From: Amorphophallus konjac
Lineage: Eukaryota > Streptophyta > Magnoliopsida > Alismatales > Araceae
DNA: 64,000 bases
NCBI GenBank assembly: GCA_022559845.1
Contig: CM040126.1
Location: 119,698,886 to 119,762,885 of the forward strand
Reading direction: 5' to 3'
Shown here: in pieces, positions 12,093-23,640 of the stretch
Position numbering within the stretch: position 1 is the stretch's first letter
Layout of the letters: the number at the start of each line of letters is the position of its first letter
Program-made: the position numbers and the translations under genes
The notes under the pieces: generated by a model
What the model was told of the DNA's origin: nothing
The model's database searches: none
What the model saw: the letters and a program-made list of their open reading frames with translations, nothing else

Positions 12093-13098
12093 AGGAATGA
12101 TTTTTGATAGTTTAAAATTCTTGTGTTTGATGTGTATATTTGTATACTGATTTTTCTATTTTTATTTTACAGGAAAAAGAAAAAAAATCAAAAAATCAAA
12201 GAAAAAGGGAAATTTGGACCTAAAATTCACAGAAAATAATATGTTATAGAAAGCCAGAAAGCGTCGTTGAAAGTCTATATCTGTCACAATAGGGAGCAGA
12301 ATTCTAGAAATCTGTAAATTCTGACAATTAAGTGTCGCCAAAGGTTAGTAAGCGTAGGAAGAGGTTCTATTTTTTCCAATTTCTGAAAAATCTCAAAAAA
12401 TCAGAAAATTCCTGAAAAATCTAAAAAAAATCAAATAAATCAGAAAACACAGATATCATATGTTTAGACTTTATTCTTCAGTAGGTTGCATCTTGTTTAG
12501 TCCTTTTAGTTGTTATTTATCTTTTATTCACCTTTCTTTGAAAAAAATAAAAAAATATAAAAAATTCTCTGAAAAAAAAATCAAAAAATAGAAAATAGAA
12601 AACTTTGTGTCATGACATCATGATTTCATGTTAGTTATATCTCTTGCATGCATTATTGCATCTAGTTGATTATTTCTTCATTTATTCATATCTTTGAAAA
12701 AAAATCATCATTCGCTTCTTCTCTTTCTCCCTTCTTAAGGGTAATATAGGCACACCCCTCTTAGAATTGCAAGGACCCTCCATTGAGCATTCCATCTCTT
12801 TAGATTGAAATCTCATTTTCCAAGACCTCCATAAGTCCCCGCACTCGTGAGTTCCCTCGCGGACGTCAGACAGGTTGTACCAAGAAGCACCCCGAAGTTA
12901 GTTTGCCCTTAGAAGGTTAAAAATAAAATAAAAAAATATCATGTTGCATGCATTATTCATATAGTTGTTAATTGATTGCATTACTTCAAAAATAAAAAAA
13001 ATAAAAAAATGAGTGAGAAAACTTCAATCTTTGAGTGGGCTCATAAATTCAATGAGGTGGACTTGTTGGCCCATGTTTCTTGATCCATTCTTTGTGCT
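12093..13098 (+). other. Leader region of the LARD element, non-coding
   Basis: This is A-rich sequence with many AAAAATC/GAAAAA runs (12160-12620) followed by mixed sequence. No open frame of note and no recognised domain. It is the expected packaging leader between the primer site and the ORF. Confidence 0.6.
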
Positions 13099-14610
13099 AT
13101 GAATTTAAACTCCTTCATTCTACCTTATTATTATGATCATAATGACATGTGGGACAGACCGGCCCATTATGTTGCCAATGGTCTAACTCAACCTTTATCA
13201 TTCACCCACAATGGCCCGACCCATTACAAAAGCCCATACTCTTGGTCGGCCCACAATGAAAGCCTATCACTCATGGGGGCCCAACTTCATTCCTTTAACC
13301 AAGATCAGATCCAATCTACTCAATTCTTTCATGGGCCCTATAATTCATTTCACCCCCAAGAACAAGCCCAAATTGCTTAAAGACCCTCCATACCTTCTTA
13401 TGATTCTTATTGGGGAGGATAATATAATAATTCTTGGGATTCGTATCAAGACCCGGCCCAAAATCATCTAGATAAATTCTTTTAACATTGGGCTCCATCT
13501 TCAAATGACTCTTATGATCATGCCCACTATGGAGGACAACTCACATCCTCTCCCTCACCTCACTATCAAGTTGATCATTACTCAACTTCTTATCCTTCGA
13601 ACTCTGCTTCTCAGTCTACATATCTCTCTCCTCCATGCCCAACTCTCAATAAGGAGGAGAGATTTAATCAATTTTGTCAATTCATCCTGACTCAAAATCA
13701 AGCCATCCGAGCTCGACTAGTTCAACTTGCTAAAACCATCAAGGGCATGGAAATGGATCAATTACTTAGCTACTTCGATGTAAATTCTGATTACCAACTT
13801 CCAAAATTTGACAACAATAAAAGCTTTTATAATCAACTCATGGTTTCCCATGAACATAATACTCAAATCACTCTCAATTTAGATCATGTGGAAAATATGG
13901 AGGATTCTTATCAGGAAATTTTAAAGGGAGCTAGCTATAGTTATGATGATGACCAAAAGGGTGAGTTTGAGGAGCTTGAGTTTAGTTGCCCTTTTGAGGA
14001 GAGTTCTAGAAAAGTTTGTGATCACAAGTTGGGAGGTGAAGAAGAAGAAAGTAGTGTGCAAGTCCATGATCATATCCCATTCACTTCTCTTCTTGAATTT
14101 GAAGAGACTTTGTTCCAAGAGCAGGACGAAGACGATATGCGAGTGGAGAATAAATTGAGTGAGGCCATCAATGATCTCTCTTGGGTAAAGGAAGAGACAG
14201 GAAACTTTCATGACATTCATCTCGATTGGGCACTTTTTAATCAAGCGGAGGGCATTGATCTTTTACCTCTTCATGATCTCGGTGAATCTAATCTTGTTGA
14301 AGACATTCTACAATTAGCCGATTTATCTGATCCTATTGAGTCTCACGAGTATTGTGTTGAGGAGCATCCTTCTTTCACTCTTGATATTGATAATCCCCTT
14401 GACACTAATCAATTTATGGGAGCCCCTCACCCTTTGATCTATTTTCACCTCAACGATATACAAGGAAATTTTAAAATTGAGGTTGTAAAAGAAATTCTTA
14501 TTAATAACAAGGTCCACATTAATGTTTTCAACACTTATAATGACCTTAAGTTTGAAGATGAATATTTTATAATTGATGATATGATAATTCCTCTTCCATT
14601 TTCTGACTAG
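13099..14610 (+). pseudogene. Unrecognised acidic ORF of the LARD element, three TAA stops
   Basis: One frame of 504 codons runs from the ATG at 13099 to the TAG at 14608-14610, broken only by TAA at 13378, at about 13423 and at 13483. Each is one C-to-T step from CAA (Gln). The N-terminal third is rich in Tyr, His, Asn, Ser and Pro. The middle (about codons 185-220) has a short basic/hydrophobic segment (F-C-Q-F-I-L-T-Q ... V-Q-L-A-K-T-I-K). The C-terminal 287 residues, open from the ATG at 13747, are strongly acidic (many Glu/Asp runs), with a final F-I-I-D-D-M-I-I-P-L-P-F. No zinc knuckle, protease or polymerase motif is seen. It may be a diverged gag or a non-autonomous-specific protein; I do not recognise the family. 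Confidence 0.6.
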
Positions 14611-16090
14611 GGTGGTCTGTTTGGCCTATTAAACTCATTATGGTATGCAAATTTTCACATGACGCCCACGGAAGAAAAATTGTTAGCATATGCGTTACAC
14701 GAAAAAATCAATCATGCTAACAACCAACTTATCTTTCGGCCACATACATTTTTTCATGAACTTATCTTTGCATGACACGAATGGTGGAACTTGAAAGAAG
14801 ATGAGATCACGTGGTGGCTCATTCGCAACTTAACTCGTTGGTTATGAAGTTTGCATGTATCTGGCTGAAGACGGTAAACTTAGCGCTTCTAGGAGGCAAC
14901 CCAATAATTTTGTTATTGGATGTTGTGTTTTAGTTTATTTTTCAGTAGACAGATAAGAGCCAAGGAGATGAAGTTGTCGTCGTCCCTATCAATAATGGAG
15001 TTTCACCCCGCATATCAGGTTGTCTCTTTCCTACTCAGTAATTATTTTTGCTACATTATTCTATTGCTTTGTATTGCATATGCCATTGTGGACAATGTCA
15101 TTCAAGTTGGGGGGGGGAGAGAAAATTTTCATGATACATATAGTACAACCTTACATGAGTTCCTACATATTATCTTGCATATCTTTTAAGTTGTCTTGCA
15201 TTGAACATGAAAGTTGAACAGATGAAATTCCCCAATTAAGTATTCTTGATTCATGCTTAAATTGAAAGCAATTCTATAATAGGAAAGACTATGGAGTAGG
15301 ATGATGAAAAATTTATTTAATCTAGTCATGAAAAACTGATTTAAGAATCTCTTTAAAGTTCATGTGCACTTTAGAAAAGAAAAATCACATTGCACGCTAA
15401 TGAAACAAGCAGGACAAGCCTTCTGCTATTTTAGGTATGTTTGTCTGATACTCTGCACTTCTTGAGGAAGAGATCTTTTTGGAAAAGCTTTCTACCAATG
15501 TTATCTATCAAATAAGTGCAAAAGTACATTGAAAAAAAAGAAAATAAAAAGAAACACCATGAAAAATGCCCCTAGACTAAGTAACCGGGCCTGCTTTACC
15601 TAACAAGTGTTGAGTTTCACGTCAAACCGTAAAGAGAACCTTGATCTGTGGAACCGGACCTACTTCTCATAAGGTAAGAGTCGAGGTTCGTGTAAAACAG
15701 TGAAGGGATGTGTAGCATCATGTGTGTAGAAAAATAAAAAGATCCTAAAATGGATAAACTAATAAGGTAGATAAAAAGTTAGTATGCTTAATACTCTGAT
15801 TAAGAGGTGCAGGGTTGAAAGACACTTGCTTGGAATAGAAAATGGGGGATGTAATTATCTATGCTGTGAATTTAATATTACACATGCATAAGTGCTATTG
15901 AACTTTGATTTGAACTCTTGATCATGTACCTTAATTTCTAATCTAAGACTAGTATGTGTTAATGCTTCTGGATTCCTAATCTTTGGTTGATTCTGTGAAG
16001 GGAGAGCAGGATATAAAGGTATGAACTTTGTAAACTCATGTTGGTCCTAAATTTTAATTTGTTTGCATTGCTAAGGGACTAGCAATGAGT
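14611..16090 (+). other. 3' untranslated region of the LARD element
   Basis: No coding frame is supported. It contains the word AGGAGGCAACCCAATAAT near 14890, of a kind often seen downstream of the ORF in Athila-like and LARD elements. A GTTGGGGGGGGGAGAG purine tract lies near 15107. An imperfect 69-bp direct repeat begins AACCGGGCCT at 15583 and AACCGGACCT at 15652. Confidence 0.5.
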
Positions 16091-16103
16091 AAGTTGGGGG
16101 GTG
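16091..16103 (+). other. Polypurine tract of the LARD element
   Basis: AAGTTGGGGGG followed by TG lies directly before the 3' LTR start at 16104, the expected plus-strand primer position. Confidence 0.7.
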
Positions 16104-17801
16104 TGATGAGTGTCATATTTCATATCATAACGAGCATCACACATCACTTTTGTGTGTTAAAGAGCATAGTTATGCAATTTGGATAAATAACTCCATTTTC
16201 ACACTTAATTTGAGTTTATATGTATTTTATCATCATTTTTTGAGTCAAAATGACAACGTGAGATTTAGTCAAGAGATTGCATAACCATTTTGGGATCAAA
16301 AATAGTGATTATATGAAATTTCTAAAATTTTAGGAATATGCAACGCAGTGAACGGACGTCAATTTTGGATATAATGCAAAGAAGAAAAAGGCTGAAAAAT
16401 GAAAAATAGAATGAGCACATGTTCGCTCAGGTGCCAATTCTTGATAAAAAAAGGAAATATCAAATTGAGGAAATAAAGAATGGACAACCATTCTGTCAGA
16501 CGCAGAAAAGAATGTGCACTCAATCCTCCAGTTGCCATTTCAGTTTGAACCAGAAGTGGAAGCGGATAGAATCAAACGAAGTTATCTTGCTATGTTTGGA
16601 GTTATCTCCCCTTGTTTGATGAAAGGAGGACTCTATCTATGGCAAGATATCTACTTTGAATAAGATTTTGATGCTGAAAGGTCGGATTCAAGTCAATCTC
16701 CAAGGATTTGTAGGATTGGACTCCCTACACTCTATAAAACCCGCCCTAGAGCCATTAAGCCGGAGATCTTAGCTTTTTTTAGCCTCTTTTCATGCTTTTA
16801 TGTTCTTTCTTTTTGATTTATTGTCTTCTGCAAACTTCTTTGTTTTTAAGTGTTCTTTAACTTCTTCTTCTTTCTCTCCTTCTAATTCTCTCACGTTTTC
16901 AAGTTATTTCAAGTTTTTTAAAGCTCTGTCTTTTACATTTTTCACTATTCATCTGTGCATCTCTCCGTTCTTTCCCTATTTTATCCCCCTTCTAATCCTC
17001 TTCTCCTCTTGCTTCCTTCACAAAAGTTGTTCGTTTTATAGTGTTCTTCAATTTCTTCTTCTTCTTCCTCTAGTTCTACACCGTTGTTAATCTATTCATA
17101 TTTTTTTCACTGTTCTATCCTGTTCACCCGTAAAAGTAGCATTTTTCTCTGTTCTTCCTCAGTTTTCACCTTCCACATCTCCTAATTCTTCTCCGCTTGA
17201 AAGTTATTTCAGTTCTCTTTTATCTCAATTTTTGTTTTGTTTTTCACTGTTCTTCTATCTTCCCCTCCTCTATTTTCATCTAAACATCGCAAGGTGGAGA
17301 TTCTCTTCTTTCGGTGCTCTAAAGGCGGCATCCATTTCCATAGCGAGGTGATCTTCCTTAAAGGCTCGACACGGAGACGACGACGCTATTCTCCATTATC
17401 TATGCTCTATTTCTTCCCTTGTTCTTTTATTTTCATTGCAAGTTGTAATTTTCACTTTCATAGAGTTGTAATTTTACATCTTAAGTAATAAAAATTCATT
17501 CTTTGCAATTGTGTCTTTCTAGTTCTCTCTCTCTATCTCCTCCCAATTTCTCTTCTTTAACCCTCTCATATTATTTAGATAGGTTTATTTCCACGCAAAT
17601 TTATTTTCCTTTAGCATAAACTCACTCAAATTCGGTTTTCAAAACATAAGGATTTTCCAACTTGCTTAAAAGAACTTTTCTTCTCTGTGGGATCGATCCG
17701 TTCTTACCACTCTACTTATATTTAATATCTTTTTAGTGAGTGAGCACGGTTATTTTTAAAATTATGGCACGGCTTTTGACTACGAGTATTAGTGCACATC
17801 A
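16104..17801 (+). repeat. 3' LTR of the LARD element
   Basis: It is 1698 bp, starts TGATGAGTGTCAT and ends GTGCACATCA, followed by the duplicated GGAGC. TATAAAA is at 16733-16739. It differs from the 5' LTR by scattered substitutions and a deletion of about 64 bp near 17160, so the insertion is not recent. Confidence 0.92.
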
Positions 17802-17806
17802 GGAGC

Positions 17807-18350
17807 TTCGCGACATGTGTGGTAAATATGGCATCAACTTGTATCATTCATCTCCATATTATTCACAAGGAAATGGACAAGCTGAAGCTACAAATAAAAC
17901 TCACATCAAGCTAATCAAGAAAACATGCAAATCTCATCATTACTTCGATTGGCCAGATCGCCTCATTGAGGCTCTCTGGGCTTATTGTACTTTTATCCGA
18001 ACTCCCATGGGTCAAACCCCGTATGCGCTCACCTTTGGGACAGAAGTGGTACTCCCGTATGAAATCTTCGTTCCCTCACTAAGAGTGCAGCTGGACCCGG
18101 AGGTCGATCCCGAGCAATGTCGGGAAAATTTATTGGCCCAGATGGAGCTGTTAGATGAGAAACGAATGATTGCAGCTAATCATGCACAAGTTTATCGTCA
18201 AAGAATTGCACGTTTTTATGTGAAAAAGGTCCTTGAGAGAAAATTTAAAGAATGTGAACTGGTCCTAAAGAGGAAACTCACTAAAACCACTGGTCCAAAA
18301 GGGAAGTTACAAGAGAATTGGGAAGGTCCATACATGTTGGACGTACTCAA
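17807..18350 (+). pseudogene. pol: Ty3/gypsy Tat-type integrase, C-terminal half (element B)
   Basis: It continues the 9580-10307 frame after the LARD. H-S-S-P-Y-Y-S-Q-G-N-G-Q-A-E-A holds the catalytic Glu, then W-A-Y-x-T-F-I-R-T-P-M-G-Q-T-P-Y-A-L-T-F-G-T-E-V-V-L-P-Y-E and the C-terminal G-K-L-Q-E-N-W-E-G-P-Y. These segments are typical of Tat-lineage integrases. After about 18350 the frame degenerates. The 3' UTR or LTR of B probably follows, but I could not find its edge. Confidence 0.88.
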
Positions 18351-19799
18351 TTTCTCTTGTATTGGGATATCGTTATATTGTTATCAGTTTATCAGTTTAT
18401 TAAGTGCGAGGGCGTGCCAGTCACATATGTGACAAATGTGTTCAGGCTCCGAGACTAGAGAGGTCTGAAGCCTATGGTGCGCTCCGTCTAACTAACTAAA
18501 CGATTGTGGGTATCGAGTCGGGACTGAAGCTCGGCCGCGCCATAAAGGTCACGGCGTTAATTACATCCCCTCGGAGAAAGAAAAACTTTTAATTAATTGC
18601 CAAGATAAGGGGTCAAATGGCCTGATAATCAATTTTCGTTAATGAATGAAAATTGGGTTGAAATTATTAAAATCCCCTACATTAGGGTGCAAGATAATAT
18701 TTCAAAATCATGTTGGTCATATATTGACCATTTCATATTCGGACGGGAGTCCGGGTTGAAGATATCCCAAGTATACATCTAATACCAGGACAAATGTATG
18801 CCGGGGCACGACAAGTTTAATATTCGAAAGGTGAAGCAATTCGGTCAAATCTCGTTCAAGACGGTTAAAAATCAGTAGGTTATGGACCCGGAGCAGAGTC
18901 AGGCCACGGCCATAATGGGGGTGATCCCCAGGGAAAAGCGTGTCTCGCAAGGGCATCTTTGATATTTCCCCTCATGTGGGGTCAAAGGGAAGAGCTCCGA
19001 ACAAAATGCCGTTAGGTTTCTTAACGAGGATGTTTTGTAGATTTCTTTATATGATTATCATATTTTATTATTATTATTAACACTGTTATTATATCAGTGT
19101 TTAAGCATCACAATTCATCATTTGTCATTTTTGGCATTTTTAAGAATTCACGCCCATCAGGTGGACGCCAATTAAAGAATTGGCATCCCTTGCCCAGATG
19201 TTATTTCTTGGTTTTTTTCCTATTTTTACTTGAATTTTTAAAATGAAGAATTGGCACCTCTTCAGAAAGACGTTGATTAATCAGCATCTTTCTAAACAAA
19301 TGTTAATTCTAGATTTTTCATTTTTTAAGTTAAATTTTCAATCAGGGAATTGGCGCCTCTCTAAGAAAGCGTTAATTAAATGGCGTCCACCTGAGTAGAT
19401 GTGAATTCACTGCATCGACCCAGACAAAGGCTGAGTCGACGCGGGCCCTCAGACAGAGGCTGGCCCAGGAGGGGTCGACTTCCTGAGTTGACTCTTCCCC
19501 TACGGCGATGGAAATTTCAGTCTTTAAGGTTTATAAGAGCTCAATTATGCATGGAAAATCATGGATAGCCTCAAGGTGAGAAGTTTAATGCATATATGGG
19601 ATTGTCATGCACCTAGAATGCACATATGAAAATGTGAATTCCATCTTTATTTTCTTCTCTCTTCTTCTTTCATCCCCCCCTTTTTTATGCATGACTGTGC
19701 AGGATTATGCATGTATGCATGATAGATGTATTGAGAAACCCGTGATTTTGGAGAATGCAAGAATATGGATTGGCAAATCCCTATGCTCATCATGCTAAG
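18351..19799. other. Unassigned flank, probably the 3' end of element B
   Basis: No coding frame is supported. The first 200 bp resemble the degraded C-terminal coding and UTR of a Tat element. A 265-bp palindrome occupies 19144-19408, and a GTCGAC-containing GC-rich patch is at 19430-19500. The last five bases, CTAAG (19795-19799), are the target duplication of element C. Confidence 0.45.
19144..19408. repeat. 265-bp imperfect palindrome (hairpin-forming)
   Basis: The left arm starts GAATTCACGCCCATCAGGTG. The right arm ends, as its reverse complement, with CACCTGAGTAGATGTGAATTC. The centre GATTAATC is at 19275-19282, within a near-perfect 30-base inner palindrome (AGAAAGACGTTGATTAATCA and mirror). 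The sub-unit GAATTGGC(A/G)(C/T)C recurs three times. It could be a fold-back or MITE-like element or a small-RNA hairpin; no flanking duplication was found. Confidence 0.7.
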
Positions 19800-21859
19800 T
19801 GTTGATTTATTTTTTAATTAGATTCCTATCCCGCCCCCTTTAAATACATACATGCATAAACATGTGAATCAAAGACAAGGGGGATGAAAGGATAGAAATA
19901 CTAACCGTGATCGCCACCAAGGATTAACAACGCCGCAAGGATGAAGAAAGGAGTGCAACGGCGCTGTGTACCTCGGAAAGGGATGAAGACTTGATCGCGC
20001 TTGAAACGGGGTGCGGGGAACTTGTGGATTCAAACCTCCTCTCCTTCCAGCCGGCTAGAGGAAGAGGGCCTCACGTTGTATTCATGCTCTCCTACAAAAC
20101 AAAGATGAAACACAAAGGTAAAAACCCATTAGAACGTGAAGTGTAGAAATCTACCTAAAGTGATAAAATAGCATGAATAAAAGGGGGAGAACGCACCGGG
20201 GGGAGGTTTTTAACCCCTGTGGAAGGGTGCAAAAGATAGGTAGGTGTGTTATGCATGCATGAGATTTAAAATCACGAGATTTGATTGAGAGAATAGAGAG
20301 AAATCATTGATGCAAAACAAAGAAAAACGCATGTGTAGCAGAAAGTGCAGAAAACTGTGATGATTTGTGATTTTGAGGAGACTAGAATTAAGAGTGTAGA
20401 CCATGAAATCAACCCCAGAAGGATGGAATTGAAAGCTAATACTTCTCTCTTCAATCCAGGGTCGAAGTTGTGAGTTGGCGTTGCAGCATGGCTTCGCCCC
20501 ACGTCCGAAAAAAAGCCCCCCTTTGCAACTGCGAACTGGGCAGTTTTTATAGAGTTTTGTAAGAAAGTCTCATCTTCTTATCACGATTCCCGGAGATAGA
20601 GTCCAAGATAAATCGAGTTCTCTAGATCAAACTCGAGATATACTAAGGACAAGAGATAGGAACAAACGAGGATCAATTCGGAGGAGGATTCTAGAAGATA
20701 TGGCTCTTGGAAGGTAGCCCTGGAGCCTTATCTACAGAGTTTCAGTTGAACCAGGACACCTAAATCCTGATCTTGCGACCCAGATCCCGAGAGATATAGC
20801 CATTGAAAATTTGATTCCTATGAACCAAATTCAAGATAATATAAAGGGCTAGAAGTAGGAAAAAACGGGGATCAGTTTGGATAAGAATTAAAGAAGTTAT
20901 GGACTCTTCAAGAGGGCCACGACGCACAGAAACGGAGCAGAGTCCAACACGAATCGGACTCTCAGGTGTGTGTAACGGTCTATCTTAGGACCGTCAGAGT
21001 TATGTAACGGACTAGGGTAGGTTCGTCACACTCTGGGGGTTGAACGGGGCGATTTCGGACAAGTTCCTGTGTAACGCACTCATACTAGGCCGTCACATGG
21101 ACTCTAATGGTCTAGGGTAGGACCGCCACATTCTGGGTGTTGAACAGGGTGTTTCGGGTAAGTTTTGGTGTGACGGTCTATCGTAGGACCGTCACACTGA
21201 TGTAACGCACCTATGTAGGGCCGTCACATTGATAGAGGAAAAAAATTGAGCAGACTGCGCGCGACTTTAGAAATTGAAGTGTATCTCTCAAACGGGGCAG
21301 AACTAGCGAAAGTGGTAGAAGAAGAAATTGTAGATAACTGAGAGAGGAACAATTTTCATAAAGAAAGTAAGTTGAGAAAATGATCAGAAGAGGGAGAAAA
21401 TGGGGCTAGAAGAGAGAGGAAAATTTTGGGACATAGGTGAACAGCACAGCACGCCGGAAAAATGCGAATAGCTCACAATCGGGGCAGAACTGGCTAACAG
21501 CGTAGAAGAAGAAGTTGTAGATCTTTGAAAGAGGAACAACTTTGGTGAAGACAATGTTTTGAAAAGAGGAACCTAAGGAGATAAAAAAGGACCACTTTCA
21601 AGACTGCATAGTGAGAGAGAGCCGATTACTTGAGGGAAGCCGGCCTAAATGGGCCGTAAGTTGACTTGGAAGTCAGAATTTGATGAGATAAGCTCCAGGG
21701 CTCTAAAAAATCATGATCTCCAAGACTCAAAGGATAGGGAATGGTAAAAATGGGCTCAAAATTCATCCAAGGAAGCTCCAAAATAATGGCTAATTCAGGA
21801 CATCAAAAATGATGAATAAGAGAAATGACACAACTTGTGGGCTAAAACGGGTGTCAACA
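19800..21859 (-). repeat. LTR of element C (left copy; 3' LTR in element orientation)
   Basis: On the plus strand it runs TGTTGATTTATT to GGTGTCAACA. On the minus strand it begins TGTTGACACCC, a start shared by many Tat/Ogre-type LTRs. A minus-strand TATAAAAAC box lies at about 20543-20552. It contains the ACGGTC hairpin cluster at 20971-21229. Confidence 0.9.
20971..21229. repeat. ACGGTC...GACCGT hairpin cluster in LTR C
   Basis: Six copies of a unit like TGTAACGGTCTATCTTAGGA followed by CCGTCACA occur at 20971, 21003, 21070, 21113, 21170 and 21201. The outer ACGGTC and GACCGT are reverse complements. The cluster is present in the other LTR at about 36037-36298, and two more copies lie in the leader at 34665-34725. 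Confidence 0.8.
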
Positions 21860-22919
21860 GATGCCCCTCCTTGATGTCTGCTTTGCAAGGGAACGAGCGA
21901 AAGTGGCACGGAGACGAAATGGAAAGGAGATGGAGCGAAAGCGATAGCGACGTGAAATGGAGATGAAACGGAGATGAAGCGGAGAGAACTGAAAAGTGGG
22001 CATCAAGGCAAAAAGACACCCGTCACAACCAACAAGCGACAGCAATTCTCCTGAAAACACCGAACGCACCACCTGGAATGGATGACAAGGATGAGACATG
22101 TTTGGAGAACTAACTAAGGGAGGAAAGGAAACACGACTAGCCTCATCGGGGACACAATCCACGGATAATGAGTGGGTCGGAAGGAACACAACATAAGAGC
22201 AGGAAAAGGAAAGATAAAACCGAGATAAAATCCAGACAGGAATCACGCTAGCCAACCAGGCCAAGCAGGAAGATTAGAGAAATCGTTCAAATTCAGAGTG
22301 GAATGAAGAATCTCTTATCCAAGAGAGCTTAAGTGTAATTAACCATTGCTGAGGAGAAATCCTTGAACGGATCACGAGACGTGAATGCTCAAAATGACAT
22401 GATGCATGCTGGGCTAAAATAAAGAAATCATCAAAATGAATGCAAAGAAAGATAAAATAGAAAGTACCCAAGGATAATATTGCTAGACTGAACAAAATGG
22501 GGTCAAGAGTTTTCTTGCAACCACGGCGTATCCAACGATTAACCATATGTTCCTAGATCATCATCGTTTTTGTTAAAGGGGAACATCAGATCCTAGAACA
22601 CATGGCCAACCAGCCGGTTCTTGAGAGGCTATAATAACGTAAATACCATATAGTAATGCAACAATGAGAAGGAATAGAGAGCCATACCTGACTTACCTGT
22701 AACGCAAAGTGGCATTTTTTTTAGAATTTTTAATTTCTACTTTTATGGATTTTCATCATAAGACACAACCACATGACATGACATGATGTGAACATGAACG
22801 AATATGAACGAGCATGACATGAACACAACATAATAAGAGAAATATGAACGCAACATGGCACAACATAACATAACGAAGATTGATGAAACATAACACACAA
22901 ACAAATGGCAAGCATGCAT

Positions 22920-23180
22920 GCGACTAAAGGCACGGTGGGACAAGAAAATACGCACACGGCGGGACAGCACACGCGGTGGTATAAGGACATTGTGGGATAA
23001 AGACACGTGGGATGACAATACCACGGAGGACAAAGACACGTGCGATGAATGATATGGCAGGATGGGGACACGTGTGATGAATGACACGGCGGGATAAAGA
23101 TACGACAAACACGAGAGGACATAGACACATATGACAAGGACACATCGGGACAAAAGACATGGAGGACTATAGACACGATA
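22920..23180. repeat. Degenerate GACACG minisatellite in the element C 3' UTR
   Basis: Words such as GGGATAAAGACACG, GACACGTGTGATGAATGA and CACGGCGGGA recur irregularly every 20 to 42 bases. The clearest pair is GACACGTGCGATGAATGA and GACACGTGTGATGAATGA near 23035 and 23069. Confidence 0.6.
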
Positions 23181-23489
23181 AAGACAACAAACACATTCTT
23201 CAATCAAAGCCCAAGATCAGATGAAGCGGAACCGCCAGGTTCAAAATCGCGGGACAATGCCTCTCATGGAGATATGATTAAGTAGATAAGCGAAAGCTGA
23301 GAAGGCCATGAGCTTCAGAATAGATATTGAAGAGATGAGAATAGATCGAAGAATATGAGCAGGAGGCAGAGCGAAAGATAGAGCAAAGAAAGCTTGAACC
23401 TGCAGCCTGCACACTTAGCAAACAGATTACGTATCTGTTCTTAAAATACAATAAAAGATAAATATTTTTAGATTTTCAATTTTTTTAAT

Positions 23490-23640
23490 TTTTTTGGATT
23501 TTAAAAATATTTGATTTTTTTTGAACGATATTTCATTTTTTTGGATTTTGAACAATATCTCAATTTTTTGGATTTTCGACAATATCTCATTTTTTGGTTT
23601 TTCGATAATATCTCATTTTTTTGGTATTTTGAAATAGCAA
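23490..23640. repeat. AT-rich tandem repeat of about 30 bp
   Basis: Four degenerate copies of a unit like TTTTTGGATTTTGAACAATA followed by TCTCA are tandemly arranged. It is non-coding. Confidence 0.65.

Larger units (their letters stand above)
10308..17801 (+). mobile_element. Non-autonomous LTR retrotransposon (LARD-like) inserted in the element B integrase
   Basis: Two direct LTRs (10308-12069 and 16104-17801) flank a 4.0-kb interior with a primer site, one unrecognised ORF and a G-rich polypurine tract, but no protease, integrase or reverse transcriptase. The 5-bp target duplication GGAGC lies at 10303-10307 and 17802-17806. Removing the element plus one duplication restores the integrase frame (S-Q-E-L-R-D-M-C). 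The primer site TGGCGCAGTTGCCGGGGA resembles the tRNA-Asp type of Athila-like gypsy elements, so the mobilising partner is probably gypsy. Confidence 0.92.

Noticed and set aside
22730..23207. Cys/His/Ser-rich minus-strand frames of about 155 codons
   Set aside because: Two overlapping frames are open together because of the GACACG minisatellite; the composition is repeat-driven.
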